A DNA stretch of 64,000 nucleotides from Gluconobacter frateurii (GTDB taxonomy: Bacteria; Pseudomonadota; Alphaproteobacteria; Acetobacterales; Acetobacteraceae), in contig NZ_BEWN01000006.1 in the NCBI RefSeq assembly GCF_002723955.1, positions 83,469 to 147,468 of the forward strand, given 5' to 3'. The position numbers and the translations under genes were made by a program. Position 1 is the first letter of the stretch. Each line of letters begins with the position of its first letter. Below are positions 35,839 to 44,706 of the stretch, piece after piece. The notes under the pieces are model-generated. The model was not told where the DNA came from. It did not search any database and worked only from the letters and a program-made list of their open reading frames with translations.

Positions 35839-36738
35839 TTAACTCATTCCAATACTGCGGCCGGGGTATTGCGGAAACCTTAGCTCATCTACGCCTCCGT
35901 GCCCCTGACGTGCCGCGAGCCTCGAACTCCGTTCCAGATCGTATCTCTCAAACATTCCAGAATGTGATTTTGAAGGAAACTCCCCCCACTCATCAGGAGA
36001 AAAATCTTCCTTTACAATACGAGGCTTACCATTTTGATTTCGCATCATATTTTCTGAAAGATTTTTCCTTAATGGACCGGAAGGAGCCATGCTATCCTGG
36101 GACTGATTATTCGCGCTTTGAACGGAATTACGCTTCCATCCTACAAAACGGATAAAATTATTATCCTGCATTGCGGAAAAATTGTTATCACGCCCACAAA
36201 AAATTGCGCTTCCGAAATTTCCTCTCACAACAGAACGTCCAAGCTCTTTTGACTCAACTTTTTTACGACGCAATGCCTTAGAGACAAAATTAACACGCTT
36301 CGAAAAGGACGTTGCATTTTCGCGATCAGCGAACGAAAAAACAGAATTTGAGGTCAGCTTTACGGGCCGGATCGAAGCTGGTGTGGTCGAATTTTTAAAA
36401 ATCTTTTCTGGTAAATTCCTGTTTGCCAAGGTGCCGGATTTGATATCTGTCGCACCACCACGAACAATTTTCCTCAACCGCCCGAGAGAAACACGAATAT
36501 TATTACCTGCTCCCGAAAAACTCTTATCCCCCTCACGAGCAGTCAATATTCTTCCTACATGCACCATTCCCGAAGGAAAACTCGACCGCAATTTTCCATC
36601 GGGGCTTAGGCGAGCTTTAAATCGTCTTCGCAACGGCACAAACGAGGATACAGAACCTCCTGATCGCCCTCTAAAGACATGTCGGGCCACCGGCAGAGCG
36701 AACTGAAACGCCTCATTCCGTAATTTACCTGTGCGCAT
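35839..36738 (-). CDS. Basic protein in the tape-measure position
   Basis: A 299-residue protein I do not recognise. It lies where contractile phages carry the tape measure gene, starting two bases after the end of the frameshifted chaperone extension. It is strongly basic and rich in Arg, Lys, Ser, Asn and Phe, lacks visible membrane helices or long coiled coil, and its DNA is more AT-rich than its neighbours. Normal tape measures are 600 or more residues and helical. It may be a very short or replaced tape measure, or an unrelated insertion. Confidence 0.6.
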   Translation of the reverse strand: MRTGKLRNEAFQFALPVARHVFRGRSGGSVSSFVPLRRRFKARLSPDGKLRSSFPSGMVHVGRILTAREGDKSFSGAGNNIRVSLGRLRKIVRGGATDIKSGTLANRNLPEKIFKNSTTPASIRPVKLTSNSVFSFADRENATSFSKRVNFVSKALRRKKVESKELGRSVVRGNFGSAIFCGRDNNFSAMQDNNFIRFVGWKRNSVQSANNQSQDSMAPSGPLRKNLSENMMRNQNGKPRIVKEDFSPDEWGEFPSKSHSGMFERYDLERSSRLAARQGHGGVDELRFPQYPGRSIGMS

Positions 36739-36740
36739 CT

Positions 36741-37225
36741 CTATTCCCGATACTGCCTTCGACCCCAGTCAAACACATGCCCGTCGCGCTCCGCCGTGAT
36801 AATGCATGCCGCCATTCGCCTAGCCCGAGACCACGATTTCAGGATATTCCACGGCACTCCATGATCCAGAAGATATAGCATCTCCTGAAACACGGAGTGC
36901 CGGCTCAGTTTTTTGCTGTAGCCACCATAGCCTCGTCATCCTGTTCCTGCTGGAAAAGAGGATGAAGAGCCGCCACTCCAATTTTACCTAACCGGCGCGC
37001 CAGCTCACGAATTTCTTCTTTCGTTCCCGGCATTTGCACGGGAACTCCATCAATCGCCGTAACAGAACAGATCATTTCTGCATAACCAAGCCAGGTGGCT
37101 GCAGCAGGCCCATTAACCGCCGAGCCTGCGGCTTCGATCAGATCCAGCATATCGGCGGGATCAATCTCTTTGAGAGTCAGGCAACGCCCATCCGAAAGAG
37201 ACACACTTTCCGGAAGTATACTCAC
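36741..37225 (-). CDS. Tail assembly chaperone, frameshifted long form
   Basis: Predicted 161-residue product made by a -1 frameshift at the A AAA AAC heptamer (36914-36908) at the end of the short chaperone gene. After the slip, reading goes on for 55 codons to a TAG at 36741, encoding LSRHSVFQEMLYLLDHGVPW and a basic, aromatic-rich tail. The join preserves one open frame with protein-like composition and ends two bases before the next start codon. Similar long forms are lambda gpGT and P2 gpE+E'. That the shift really occurs is inference from sequence. Confidence 0.8.
36852..36914 (-). promoter_or_regulatory. Programmed -1 ribosomal frameshift element
   Basis: The mRNA has A AAA AAC, stop codon UGA right after, a five-base spacer, then a stem of 12 pairs (CGGCACUCCGUG with its partner, one G-U pair). 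The 27-base loop itself holds a second 8-bp helix (CAGGAGAU with AUCUUCUG, loop GCUAU). This is the canonical order heptamer, short spacer, stimulatory structure. Confidence 0.82.
36905..37225 (-). CDS. Tail assembly chaperone, short form (gp41/gpE-like)
   Basis: A 106-residue protein in the place of Mu gp41 or P2 gpE, between tail tube and tape measure position. Its sequence (SLSDGRCLTLKEIDPADMLDLIEAAGSAV) has the acidic helical look of these chaperones, which bind the tape measure while the tube assembles. It ends ATAKN with the slippery heptamer in its last codons. The ATG overlaps the tube gene stop (ATGA). Confidence 0.8.
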   Translation of the reverse strand: MSILPESVSLSDGRCLTLKEIDPADMLDLIEAAGSAVNGPAAATWLGYAEMICSVTAIDGVPVQMPGTKEEIRELARRLGKIGVAALHPLFQQEQDDEAMVATAKN

Positions 37226-37647
37226 GAGATTTTCGTCCTTGTAGAAGCAAAGAACTGGACTGTCTGATGGACCATCTGGTCAGACTGCCACGCATCATTT
37301 TTCAGTTTGATGGAAATATTCGTATATTCCCACGTACTGGTCGTCCCGTCCGGTTCCATCACGTACTGATAGATCGTACCGCTTCCGACCGTACCCGCAT
37401 TCCAGTAAGCCGCCTCAATCGCAGCCACCAGATTGTCAAGTGCAGCACTTGCCCGAGCAATCTGAAATGAGCCTCTCCAACCATTAGGAACATTAAATTC
37501 CACAGGCATTCCGTTGAGCGGGCTGGCACGCAGAGCATGCGTCTCCTGCGAAGCGCCAAAAGACGTCACATCCCGAAGATCAACGCGCTGTCCGTTCCAC
37601 AGAACCGTAATCCGGCAATCCCTGCCAATGCTGTATGGATTTGCCAT
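37222..37647 (-). CDS. Phage tail tube protein
   Basis: A 141-residue protein directly after the sheath gene. SIGRDCRITVLWNGQRVDLRDVTSFGASQETH and the later FQIARASAALDNLVAAIEAAYW fit the tube fold of short contractile-tail tube proteins (Mu gpM class). Stacked hexamers form the inner tube. Overlaps the chaperone gene. Confidence 0.8.
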   Translation of the reverse strand: MANPYSIGRDCRITVLWNGQRVDLRDVTSFGASQETHALRASPLNGMPVEFNVPNGWRGSFQIARASAALDNLVAAIEAAYWNAGTVGSGTIYQYVMEPDGTTSTWEYTNISIKLKNDAWQSDQMVHQTVQFFASTRTKIS

Positions 37648-37649
37648 AT

Positions 37650-39134
37650 TCAGACACTCCCGCCTGCAGACGTCACCGTCACGGACGTACCACCCTGCAG
37701 GTTCACTACAAATTTCTCGTTGATACCCTGATATCGCACAGCAACATCCGCCTGAACGTATCCAAGAGCTGTCCGTGTCTGAGGGTTATTGGAACTGTCG
37801 CAAACCACACTGTAAGGCAGCTCACCGTTTTGAACACCCAGAATTCCCTGAGACAGCAGGGACGACAGAAAGCCTAAAAGCGTCGAACGAATATCCGAGA
37901 ACAACGTGTCATTCACAACCTGGCCAACATAAGCTCCCATCCCTCCTGCGAGAGAAGATGCAATATAATTGGTCAGTCGCGTGTAATTGTCGCCATTTAC
38001 CGTCACTTTGCTCGATGCATTATGCCCACACCGCACAGCCCAGTAAGACCCGCCTGGTGCAGGGTTGCAAATGACATCAATCCCGGCCGTAAATAGCGTG
38101 GAAAGCTCTGCCGTCGAATACGTTGCGCTACTGCCGCTCAGACCTGACTTCTGGCTACCCACAATCCCTGCCAACGCCTTGTTAAGACTCGACTGCTCAG
38201 GAGAGAGCGCGGCCAGAATGCCTGCTGCAAAAGCCTGCGGGCTGACAAGCATCATTCCATTAACGTCATCATTCCACCACAGCCAGTCACCAAACATCAA
38301 TTTAACAGCTGATGAATCCAGCCCACTGGCAGCCTTAACCGCCACAGCGTTCGTCACGCTGTCATAAGAAGGGCCGGAGGCAATCATGTACGCCCCTTCC
38401 CCAAGCCCGAATGCAGCTTGAGCGGAATACGATGTGCTGTCCGTAACCCCATGTAGAAGCGCTATCGCACAACCCTGTCCTCGCAGGGCATACATCCCTG
38501 TTCGAACACTGTCATCTTTTCCCAGAAAAGCCGAAACAGAAGGCGCCCCGCCATCCAAACCACCCGACAAGGTCACAGCGCCAACCGTGATATCAGGCAC
38601 AGTCTCCGGCAGGTGCACCATAATCAGAGCCGACAGATCCTGCGCAACAGCCGCCGCGAGCGTCGTCCAGTTACTACCGGCGTAACTGGCAAAGCCCAGA
38701 ACAGGATGCGAAACTGCCAGTGCATAGCCCGAACCTGTTGCACTTACAGTCGCAACAATACCGTTACCAACTGTCCCCGTATGGGCAGCCTGAAGAGATA
38801 CATCCCCAAAACTGCCAGAGGCCGCTACATCTGTGCCATCCGTAACACGCACTACCACGAAAGAGGATGCCCCTTGCATGGCTGCGATATTCACAGCCAA
38901 ACCAGCATCCGTCACTGCATTCTGTTTTGCCCCAAAGGCGGCAAGGTAATCACTCATCCCGCCTACGGGAACAGGTGAACCAACAGGCCCCCAACCCGCA
39001 GTTCCCACAATACCAAGTTTGGAAGAGGAAGCACCTGTCAGTCCAAGTGTCTGTGGCTGTGCAATCTGCACATAAAGATTAGGCACCGTGAGTGCCGTCG
39101 TATTCAGCGTACCCGCCTGATAAACCAGAGACAT
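37650..39134 (-). CDS. Phage tail sheath protein
   Basis: A 494-residue contractile sheath subunit. Typical are the start (PNLYVQIAQPQTLGLTGASSSKLGIVGTAGWGPVG), the middle region with SPEQSSLNKALAGIVGSQKSG and the C-terminal GGSYWAVRCGHNASSKVTVNGDNYTRLTNYIA, which forms the sheath linker domain. Presence of a sheath defines the module as contractile. It is preceded on the minus strand by a terminator at 39157-39195. Confidence 0.9.
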   Translation of the reverse strand: MSLVYQAGTLNTTALTVPNLYVQIAQPQTLGLTGASSSKLGIVGTAGWGPVGSPVPVGGMSDYLAAFGAKQNAVTDAGLAVNIAAMQGASSFVVVRVTDGTDVAASGSFGDVSLQAAHTGTVGNGIVATVSATGSGYALAVSHPVLGFASYAGSNWTTLAAAVAQDLSALIMVHLPETVPDITVGAVTLSGGLDGGAPSVSAFLGKDDSVRTGMYALRGQGCAIALLHGVTDSTSYSAQAAFGLGEGAYMIASGPSYDSVTNAVAVKAASGLDSSAVKLMFGDWLWWNDDVNGMMLVSPQAFAAGILAALSPEQSSLNKALAGIVGSQKSGLSGSSATYSTAELSTLFTAGIDVICNPAPGGSYWAVRCGHNASSKVTVNGDNYTRLTNYIASSLAGGMGAYVGQVVNDTLFSDIRSTLLGFLSSLLSQGILGVQNGELPYSVVCDSSNNPQTRTALGYVQADVAVRYQGINEKFVVNLQGGTSVTVTSAGGSV

Positions 39135-39156
39135 CCGCCGGTATTACTCCCAAAAC

Positions 39157-39195
39157 AAAAAAAGCCTTCTGCTCCAGGGCCGGAACAGAAGGCTT
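39157..39195 (-). terminator. Rho-independent terminator inside the late gene block
   Basis: On the minus strand AAGCCTTCTG, a 14-base loop and its exact complement are followed by seven T. It lies between the connector gene ending at 39219 and the sheath gene, so it would separate head from tail transcription or attenuate it. Confidence 0.85.
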
Positions 39196-39218
39196 CTCCA
39201 ATTAAATTCTTTTTCTTT

Positions 39219-40196
39219 TCAGTCTGCCGAACTGACAACCGTACCAAACTGATTCAGCGACATTCCCGGATATTCAAACTGGGCAGACACAGAAAGAGCA
39301 GCAGAGGCCATCGCCTCCAGCGCCCGTTTCACAACATCCTCCCCAGGTGCAGGTGCAATTGCACCAAAGCCACTGTCCTGCCCTCCGACATCAATAGTCC
39401 CCACTCCAAACATCATGTCAGCAGTCCATTGGGTCTGGAGCGTGTCAAAAATCAGCTCATAGAGATAATCCCGACGATAAACCGCCTGATTTTGCATGGC
39501 GTCAACATCTTCAACACCCACAAACTTCAACTGCGCCTGTCGACCATCCAATGTCGATATCCAGTTCTTCTCCGCAAGCTCCGTATCAAGAGACCGCCCT
39601 ATCATATCCCGAACGCTGGCATCCGCGGTCCAGACTGAAACACGATACAATTGACTCTGCCGGCGGCTAACGCGAACAGACTCCCCATATCCGACAACAT
39701 TTCCAAGCACCGAAACACCCGGCACACTGACAACCGCACCATCCGCAGTCCCGTTCAGCAATTGTTTTGCCAAAGCAGAAGCCACAGTTTCTGCCGTATC
39801 TTGCGCGGTCACCGCATAAGCGGCCGTCGTCTGAAGTTCACCGTCGTCATACCAGAGGCCAACAACCCCTGAAGGAGGCAGATTTTCCGGAAAAACAACC
39901 TGCACGGATTGTCCACTCTGACGAACCGAAACAGTCGGCAGGATACGTGCCTGAACCTGCCACGGGCGCCCCAACGGTTCCGGTACAGTCGCCCCCTTTT
40001 GAGCAGCCATCGTGACAGTCACAAAATCGGTATAATTCCGAATATTCTGAGCTGTAAAAATATCACTGGGCAAAAGCCAGCCTCGTCGAACGATCGCCTG
40101 CCGCCCAGTAACGGAGGATTTTTCCAAACCGTCGGGGTATAATATTCCCGCACAGACATACGCCAGCGCCTGACTCATCTGAGAGGCATCCGCCAT
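39219..40196 (-). CDS. Phage head-tail region protein, unrecognised
   Basis: A 325-residue protein located between the head-closure gene and the sheath, where neck or tail-terminator proteins are coded. It contains beta-rich stretches, a segment SVPGVSVLGNVVGYGESVRVSRRQSQLYRVSVWTADASVRD that resembles tail-terminator-like sequence, and a C-terminal helix. I do not recognise a family with confidence. Followed by the terminator at 39157. Confidence 0.65.
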   Translation of the reverse strand: MADASQMSQALAYVCAGILYPDGLEKSSVTGRQAIVRRGWLLPSDIFTAQNIRNYTDFVTVTMAAQKGATVPEPLGRPWQVQARILPTVSVRQSGQSVQVVFPENLPPSGVVGLWYDDGELQTTAAYAVTAQDTAETVASALAKQLLNGTADGAVVSVPGVSVLGNVVGYGESVRVSRRQSQLYRVSVWTADASVRDMIGRSLDTELAEKNWISTLDGRQAQLKFVGVEDVDAMQNQAVYRRDYLYELIFDTLQTQWTADMMFGVGTIDVGGQDSGFGAIAPAPGEDVVKRALEAMASAALSVSAQFEYPGMSLNQFGTVVSSAD

Positions 40197-40208
40197 ATCT
40201 ATGTCCTC

Positions 40209-40811
40209 TCAGATCTGCTGCAAAGACATGGTGCACCGCAAGCCCCAGTCAGACATTTCAGCAGTATTCACAGTATAGGTAACATCGAGATCTGTCGTGA
40301 CCGTCATGTAAGGCTGAAGCATGACACCAGGAAGACGTGGCAGGTACATGATAAACTGACCCGGCCGTACGGAACCTGGAACGCCACTCCCCGAACCTTC
40401 TCCTTTTGACCTCAAAACAATCGCGGCAGGACAATCCTCAATAACATTCCCTTCTGTTCCGGTCACGCCGCTGACCTGTACAACCCGGCTACAAGCGACA
40501 CATAAGGGTGGCCTCAAATCCTCAACCGCCGCGACAAAAAACGTTTTCCCAGCACATGTCAGAATATCCCCAACCAGCGTATCATCTCGCCGATCCGTCA
40601 GAACATATTCCATAACCTTGCCCCAACCAGGAACGCGGGAAAATGAAAACGAGTCATCCGTGTCAAAAGCGAGCATGGGATGGGCATAAACCGCCTGCAT
40701 CGGCTCCAGCGGATTAACAGGCCGATACTGCACACCCGTCTGCCCCAGGATACCCGCTGCTTTTGCGTGTCCTTTACAGATCCTGGACGCAATCAGTTCC
40801 AGATTCATCAT
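40209..40811 (-). CDS. Phage head closure / neck protein, putative
   Basis: A 200-residue protein in the connector region between the capsid and sheath genes. The N-terminal helix (LIASRICKGHAKAAGILGQTGVQYRP) and the following beta-rich part with VGDILTCAGKTFFVAAVEDL suggest a head-tail connector. Two adjacent ATG codons (40811 and 40808) follow a strong GGAGG. Function inferred from position. Confidence 0.65.
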   Translation of the reverse strand: MMNLELIASRICKGHAKAAGILGQTGVQYRPVNPLEPMQAVYAHPMLAFDTDDSFSFSRVPGWGKVMEYVLTDRRDDTLVGDILTCAGKTFFVAAVEDLRPPLCVACSRVVQVSGVTGTEGNVIEDCPAAIVLRSKGEGSGSGVPGSVRPGQFIMYLPRLPGVMLQPYMTVTTDLDVTYTVNTAEMSDWGLRCTMSLQQI

Positions 40812-40818
40812 GCCTCCT

Positions 40819-41220
40819 TCAAATCACCACGGCACGACCATCCTGCAGTTCCAGACCGCCCGTCACACCAAGAAACGCACAGAGACGACGCCTCCAAAGC
40901 GTAAAAAGCGTCACCCGATCCCGCAATTCATGACCATTGTGATACCAGCTCGCAGCCTGCGCCGTATCCAGATTGTCCGAAGCCCCAAGAAGGGCCGTTT
41001 CAAGAGGGTAAAGCTGCAACAAATACAGCCGGATCTGCTGAAGTTCTGCGCCTGACAGGTTCCCCATACGCCATTCAAGCGCTCCTTCAACCTGAAAGAA
41101 ACGCCAGGATTCCTGCCCTGTCTCCCGAGACCCGACAGCCGGATACCCGCAGAACCTACGGACATCCATTTTCTCTCCTTCCGTTAAAGGAGTAGAAGAC
41201 AGACTTACCGTTCCAGACAT
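40819..41220 (-). CDS. Phage head-tail adaptor, putative
   Basis: A 133-residue protein directly after the major capsid gene. The ATG at 41220 has AGGGGAA before it and is preferred over a start at 41271. KMDVRRFCGYPAVG and a helical segment ELQQIRLYLLQLYPLETALL are visible, fitting a small helical connector (SPP1 gp15-like place). No family is certain. Confidence 0.65.
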   Translation of the reverse strand: MSGTVSLSSTPLTEGEKMDVRRFCGYPAVGSRETGQESWRFFQVEGALEWRMGNLSGAELQQIRLYLLQLYPLETALLGASDNLDTAQAASWYHNGHELRDRVTLFTLWRRRLCAFLGVTGGLELQDGRAVVI

Positions 41221-41273
41221 AGTTTTCCCCTGACCTGAAAGGCCCCGTGTCCTCACGAGGCCCCAGTTCATTT

Positions 41274-42653
41274 TCAGAACGTCATGCCCAGCGCATCCGT
41301 GCCAAGGCTCTCAATCACAACACCACGCTTTAGATAGCTGTTGGTCGCCGTCGGAATAACATTCGTATCCGCCGTCACGTCCGTCGGAAGCGCAAAACCG
41401 CCAATCCAGTACCAGGACTGCGCAATGATCTGCCGCAGACGATCCAGCGGCTCACGGGTCACCATCGCCACACCATCAACCATCTCAATCAGCGCGCGAT
41501 CAGCGTCTGGAATGTCGGAATGTCCCGTTAGCGCACAATCGCCCTCAATCAGCGCCCCTTGACCCAAAAGCAGTGCACGATGAATGGGTCCAGCCCCCAG
41601 CGAAAGCTGCTGAGGTGCTTCAGTTGTCGGAATGAAGCGAACGCCCAGAAGTTCAATCACCTGCCCCGAACGATATTCTTCCGAACCATACGCACCACGA
41701 TAGAGATGCTTGAAATCATCATCGCGGAACAGCGACAGAAGCTGGATATCATCCAGATAACAGTGATACGCACCATTGATCATCGGCACGTTATTCCTGC
41801 GCAGTGTCGCAACACCGGCCAGAACCTGCTGGATACCGAGCGTATCCGCCAGACCGCTCGAACTCGCGGTCTGAAGCGCCGCCGTCGTCAGGCGACCATT
41901 AGGGCGAATAACCTTCGGCGCAGTCGCGGCAACCACAGGCTGCCCTAGAGCACCATCGGAAACAGAAACGCTGCTGGCAAATGTCATCTGCCCCGAAATA
42001 CCGCCCGGCGCTGTAGAAATATTGGTCGCATCCGCCACAACCCGGACAAGCGTGTAAACATCCGAACCAACGGTGACAGTCATGCCACTGCTGGACCCGA
42101 TCAGCGTCACCTGACCATTGACGATAACCGACTGGAACCCGCGAATATCATCAACCTGAATGGTGTCCCCTTCCGCATCCAGCGCAACGTTCACACGTGT
42201 ATTGCCACCCAGATAACCGCCAACACCATTCTGAGCGCCACCGAAAAGCGTATTACGAGCCAGGCGATCCAGAGACTGCATCGCCTGAACACCATTCGTG
42301 TTGGCATTGGCAAGAAACTGGGACGCAATCCCGACGCCACTCGTGACCATGTTCAGATCAATCGTGTCACCATACTGGTTGATCGACAGCGTATACTGCT
42401 CGACGGACCAACCAGCGGGACTCATCCCATTATCAAAATTGGTATTGCCCGTCGGATTGAGCGGCGTCGTAACGGGAGCCTTCAGGCTTTTGCGCGTCTT
42501 GGTCAGCGTCTCACCAATCGCGTTCGGGAAAACTTCCCGATCAGCAACCTGACGGAACCCAAGACGGGACTTCAGGCCGTTCTCAAATTCGCGTGCCAGA
42601 AAACCCTGCTGAATGGCGGCCTGAAGCTGAACTGGAAAATTATCAATGCTCAT
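41274..42653 (-). CDS. Major capsid protein
   Basis: A 459-residue protein in the usual place after portal and scaffold. N-terminal arm (LQAAIQQGFLAREFENGLKSRLGF), a DNGMSPAGWSVEQYTLSINQYGDTIDLN stretch, an inserted beta domain around residues 165-225 and a C-terminal part with GVRFIPTTEAPQQ match N4 gp56-type HK97-fold capsid proteins. No delta domain or protease, consistent with a separate scaffold. ATG at 42653; in-frame starts further upstream look weaker. Confidence 0.8.
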   Translation of the reverse strand: MSIDNFPVQLQAAIQQGFLAREFENGLKSRLGFRQVADREVFPNAIGETLTKTRKSLKAPVTTPLNPTGNTNFDNGMSPAGWSVEQYTLSINQYGDTIDLNMVTSGVGIASQFLANANTNGVQAMQSLDRLARNTLFGGAQNGVGGYLGGNTRVNVALDAEGDTIQVDDIRGFQSVIVNGQVTLIGSSSGMTVTVGSDVYTLVRVVADATNISTAPGGISGQMTFASSVSVSDGALGQPVVAATAPKVIRPNGRLTTAALQTASSSGLADTLGIQQVLAGVATLRRNNVPMINGAYHCYLDDIQLLSLFRDDDFKHLYRGAYGSEEYRSGQVIELLGVRFIPTTEAPQQLSLGAGPIHRALLLGQGALIEGDCALTGHSDIPDADRALIEMVDGVAMVTREPLDRLRQIIAQSWYWIGGFALPTDVTADTNVIPTATNSYLKRGVVIESLGTDALGMTF

Positions 42654-42733
42654 GAATTTCATTCCGTAAATATTTATGGAAAATTTCCGGTAGAATTTTA
42701 CCGGCCACAATCAATCACTTCACACCCGAGCCA

Positions 42734-43243
42734 TCAGGCTCCGGCTAAAAACTGCCATTTGCGGGCTTCGTAATCGGAATCCGTCGCAGACCGGGCATTG
42801 AACGCCTCGGCTTCACCGGGCCTGGGTGCAGGATGCCCAACCGTCGTTCCACTGGAGTATCCAGGGCGTACCAAGTCACCAAACAGATACGCCCGGTCGT
42901 TCCGGGTTCGCTCCAGAACTTCTGTCACACCCACAACCGTGCCGTCATCATTGCGGCTGACCCCTTCCATATTGACCAGACGCACAACATCGTCAGGGTT
43001 ATGCGCGCCCATCCGAATGGCTTCAGACCGCAATGCAGCAACCATGACATCATGATCGCTTTCCCGCTTCACACGGGAAATGACTTCTTCATGCGTACGC
43101 TGAAGTTCCTCCCTTTTGACTTCAGCCTCAGCCATAGCCTGACGAACGGATTTTACTTCGTCCATCGCTTCCGCAAGCGCCTGACGAAGTTCTGCCACAT
43201 CTTCAATAGTATCTTCAGATCCGGACATTTTTTCTCTGCTCAT
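42734..43243 (-). CDS. Phage scaffold protein, putative
   Basis: A 169-residue acidic protein with a strongly predicted coiled coil over about residues 15-65 (VAELRQALAEAMDEVKSVRQAMAEAEVKREELQ), the usual shape of capsid scaffolds. It lies between portal and major capsid. ATG 43243 overlaps the portal stop by four bases and has GGAAGA upstream, hence the start. Confidence 0.78.
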   Translation of the reverse strand: MSREKMSGSEDTIEDVAELRQALAEAMDEVKSVRQAMAEAEVKREELQRTHEEVISRVKRESDHDVMVAALRSEAIRMGAHNPDDVVRLVNMEGVSRNDDGTVVGVTEVLERTRNDRAYLFGDLVRPGYSSGTTVGHPAPRPGEAEAFNARSATDSDYEARKWQFLAGA

Positions 43244-44664
43244 TCTTCCGCGTCCTGCGACGCAACCCAGTTTTCCAGAAGCCGCCACTCCGTCCCGGGA
43301 TCAGAATTCCCCGACGCCGTCGCATACATCCTGACAGCCGTCTCCCGGCTCAGAATTCCATTTGAAACCGCTGTCACAAGCCCCTGCGCCAGAGACAGAA
43401 GCTCAGGATCTGTTGCCGGGAACCAGGCAGGCCACCGCAACGTCATACGGCAGTACGGCAAGTCCTTCACCAGAACACCACCAAGACGCAGACCATTCTC
43501 CAGAACACACGAAAAACGACATGCCATCCGGTAAATGGCCTGCAATCCACTCTCGCCATAGGAATGACGCAGCCGATCCACCAGCCAGATCAACGGCTGA
43601 CACATCATCTCCATCGCTTTGCCAGACTGCACGCCAGAAATCCGGTCACCATGCGCCCGGTTGCCATGAAGCTGCTCAAGCGCGATCTGCCGAAGCTCCC
43701 GGTAATGCTCGAGTACCGCTCCTGCCGCATTGCCATTGATTTCAAGCAGCTTGGCATCGCCTTCAGGCGGCAACGTCAGAGCCGAAGATGCTCCACCCTG
43801 ATGCGCCACACCTTCGGAAAATCCACCCGTTTTCAGAACAAGCGTCGGATCGGAACCATATTTCAGCCCCCGCCCAGCTTGAGACAGCAGATAATCCGCC
43901 TCAATAACCGTATCAATCGCTCGCTCAAACGTGCATTCACCTTCCGGGTCTCGCCCCTGACGACCGCCAAGATTTCGGATCCAGACAATCGGAACAAACC
44001 CCAGCCCATGACGAACGGACCGGCTCTCGTCCCGCACGCCCCCATCCATCCCCACGAGCCAGGGAACGGACACTGCACAATCCATCGGCGTCCAGACCCG
44101 CTGCCACCAGAACTGAGCACCCAGAAGGTCTTCGCCAATCGCATATCCCTGCACAGCCAGATCACGCCCCCGAACCAGGAAACGCTCTTCAACGCGCAGT
44201 AATTCGCCGCTGACATCATCCCAGAACGGGGTCAGATACGCCGTATCCAAAACCGAAAGTTTCGGCACACCAGCCGAAACCTCAAAAAGAACCGCTACCG
44301 AACCAATGGACCCAACAGTCGCAGCTTCCATCATCAAAGATGCCAGCCGCGTCTGAGAAGCAAAGACCCCCATCGCATCTGACACCCGCGTGTCATCGGC
44401 AATCAGGCTAGGCCAGTGCGTATCCCCGAACAGCAGGGAAACAGATTCATCGACAACAGTTCGGCAAAGGTTACTTCTGACGGACGGACGTCTGTTAGAA
44501 AGCGGAATGTACTCCCCCGCTCCCGATCGCTCCATCGAGAACGGATGAGGCAATGCATCATACTGCGTACCGTCCAGAACACGTCTCAACGCCAACAGGC
44601 GCGCAGTCCGCGCAGACGCACCCGCCGGCACGGCATAACGCCGCTGCAGGGACAACCAGTCCAT
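43240..44664 (-). CDS. Phage portal protein
   Basis: A 474-residue portal of the SPP1-gp6-like family, the dodecameric ring for DNA entry. The sequences NLCRTVVDESVSLLFGD, IDTVIEADYLLSQAGRGLKYGSDPTLVL and the long helix region with SGVQSGKAMEMMCQPLIWLVDRLRHSYGE are typical. The ATG at 44664 has GGAG seven bases upstream, better than GTG at 44688. Confidence 0.85.
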   Translation of the reverse strand: MDWLSLQRRYAVPAGASARTARLLALRRVLDGTQYDALPHPFSMERSGAGEYIPLSNRRPSVRSNLCRTVVDESVSLLFGDTHWPSLIADDTRVSDAMGVFASQTRLASLMMEAATVGSIGSVAVLFEVSAGVPKLSVLDTAYLTPFWDDVSGELLRVEERFLVRGRDLAVQGYAIGEDLLGAQFWWQRVWTPMDCAVSVPWLVGMDGGVRDESRSVRHGLGFVPIVWIRNLGGRQGRDPEGECTFERAIDTVIEADYLLSQAGRGLKYGSDPTLVLKTGGFSEGVAHQGGASSALTLPPEGDAKLLEINGNAAGAVLEHYRELRQIALEQLHGNRAHGDRISGVQSGKAMEMMCQPLIWLVDRLRHSYGESGLQAIYRMACRFSCVLENGLRLGGVLVKDLPYCRMTLRWPAWFPATDPELLSLAQGLVTAVSNGILSRETAVRMYATASGNSDPGTEWRLLENWVASQDAEE

Positions 44665-44706
44665 GAGTTCTCCAGTGCTAAAGCCCACCTGAAGCCCGAA
44701 GGCTTT

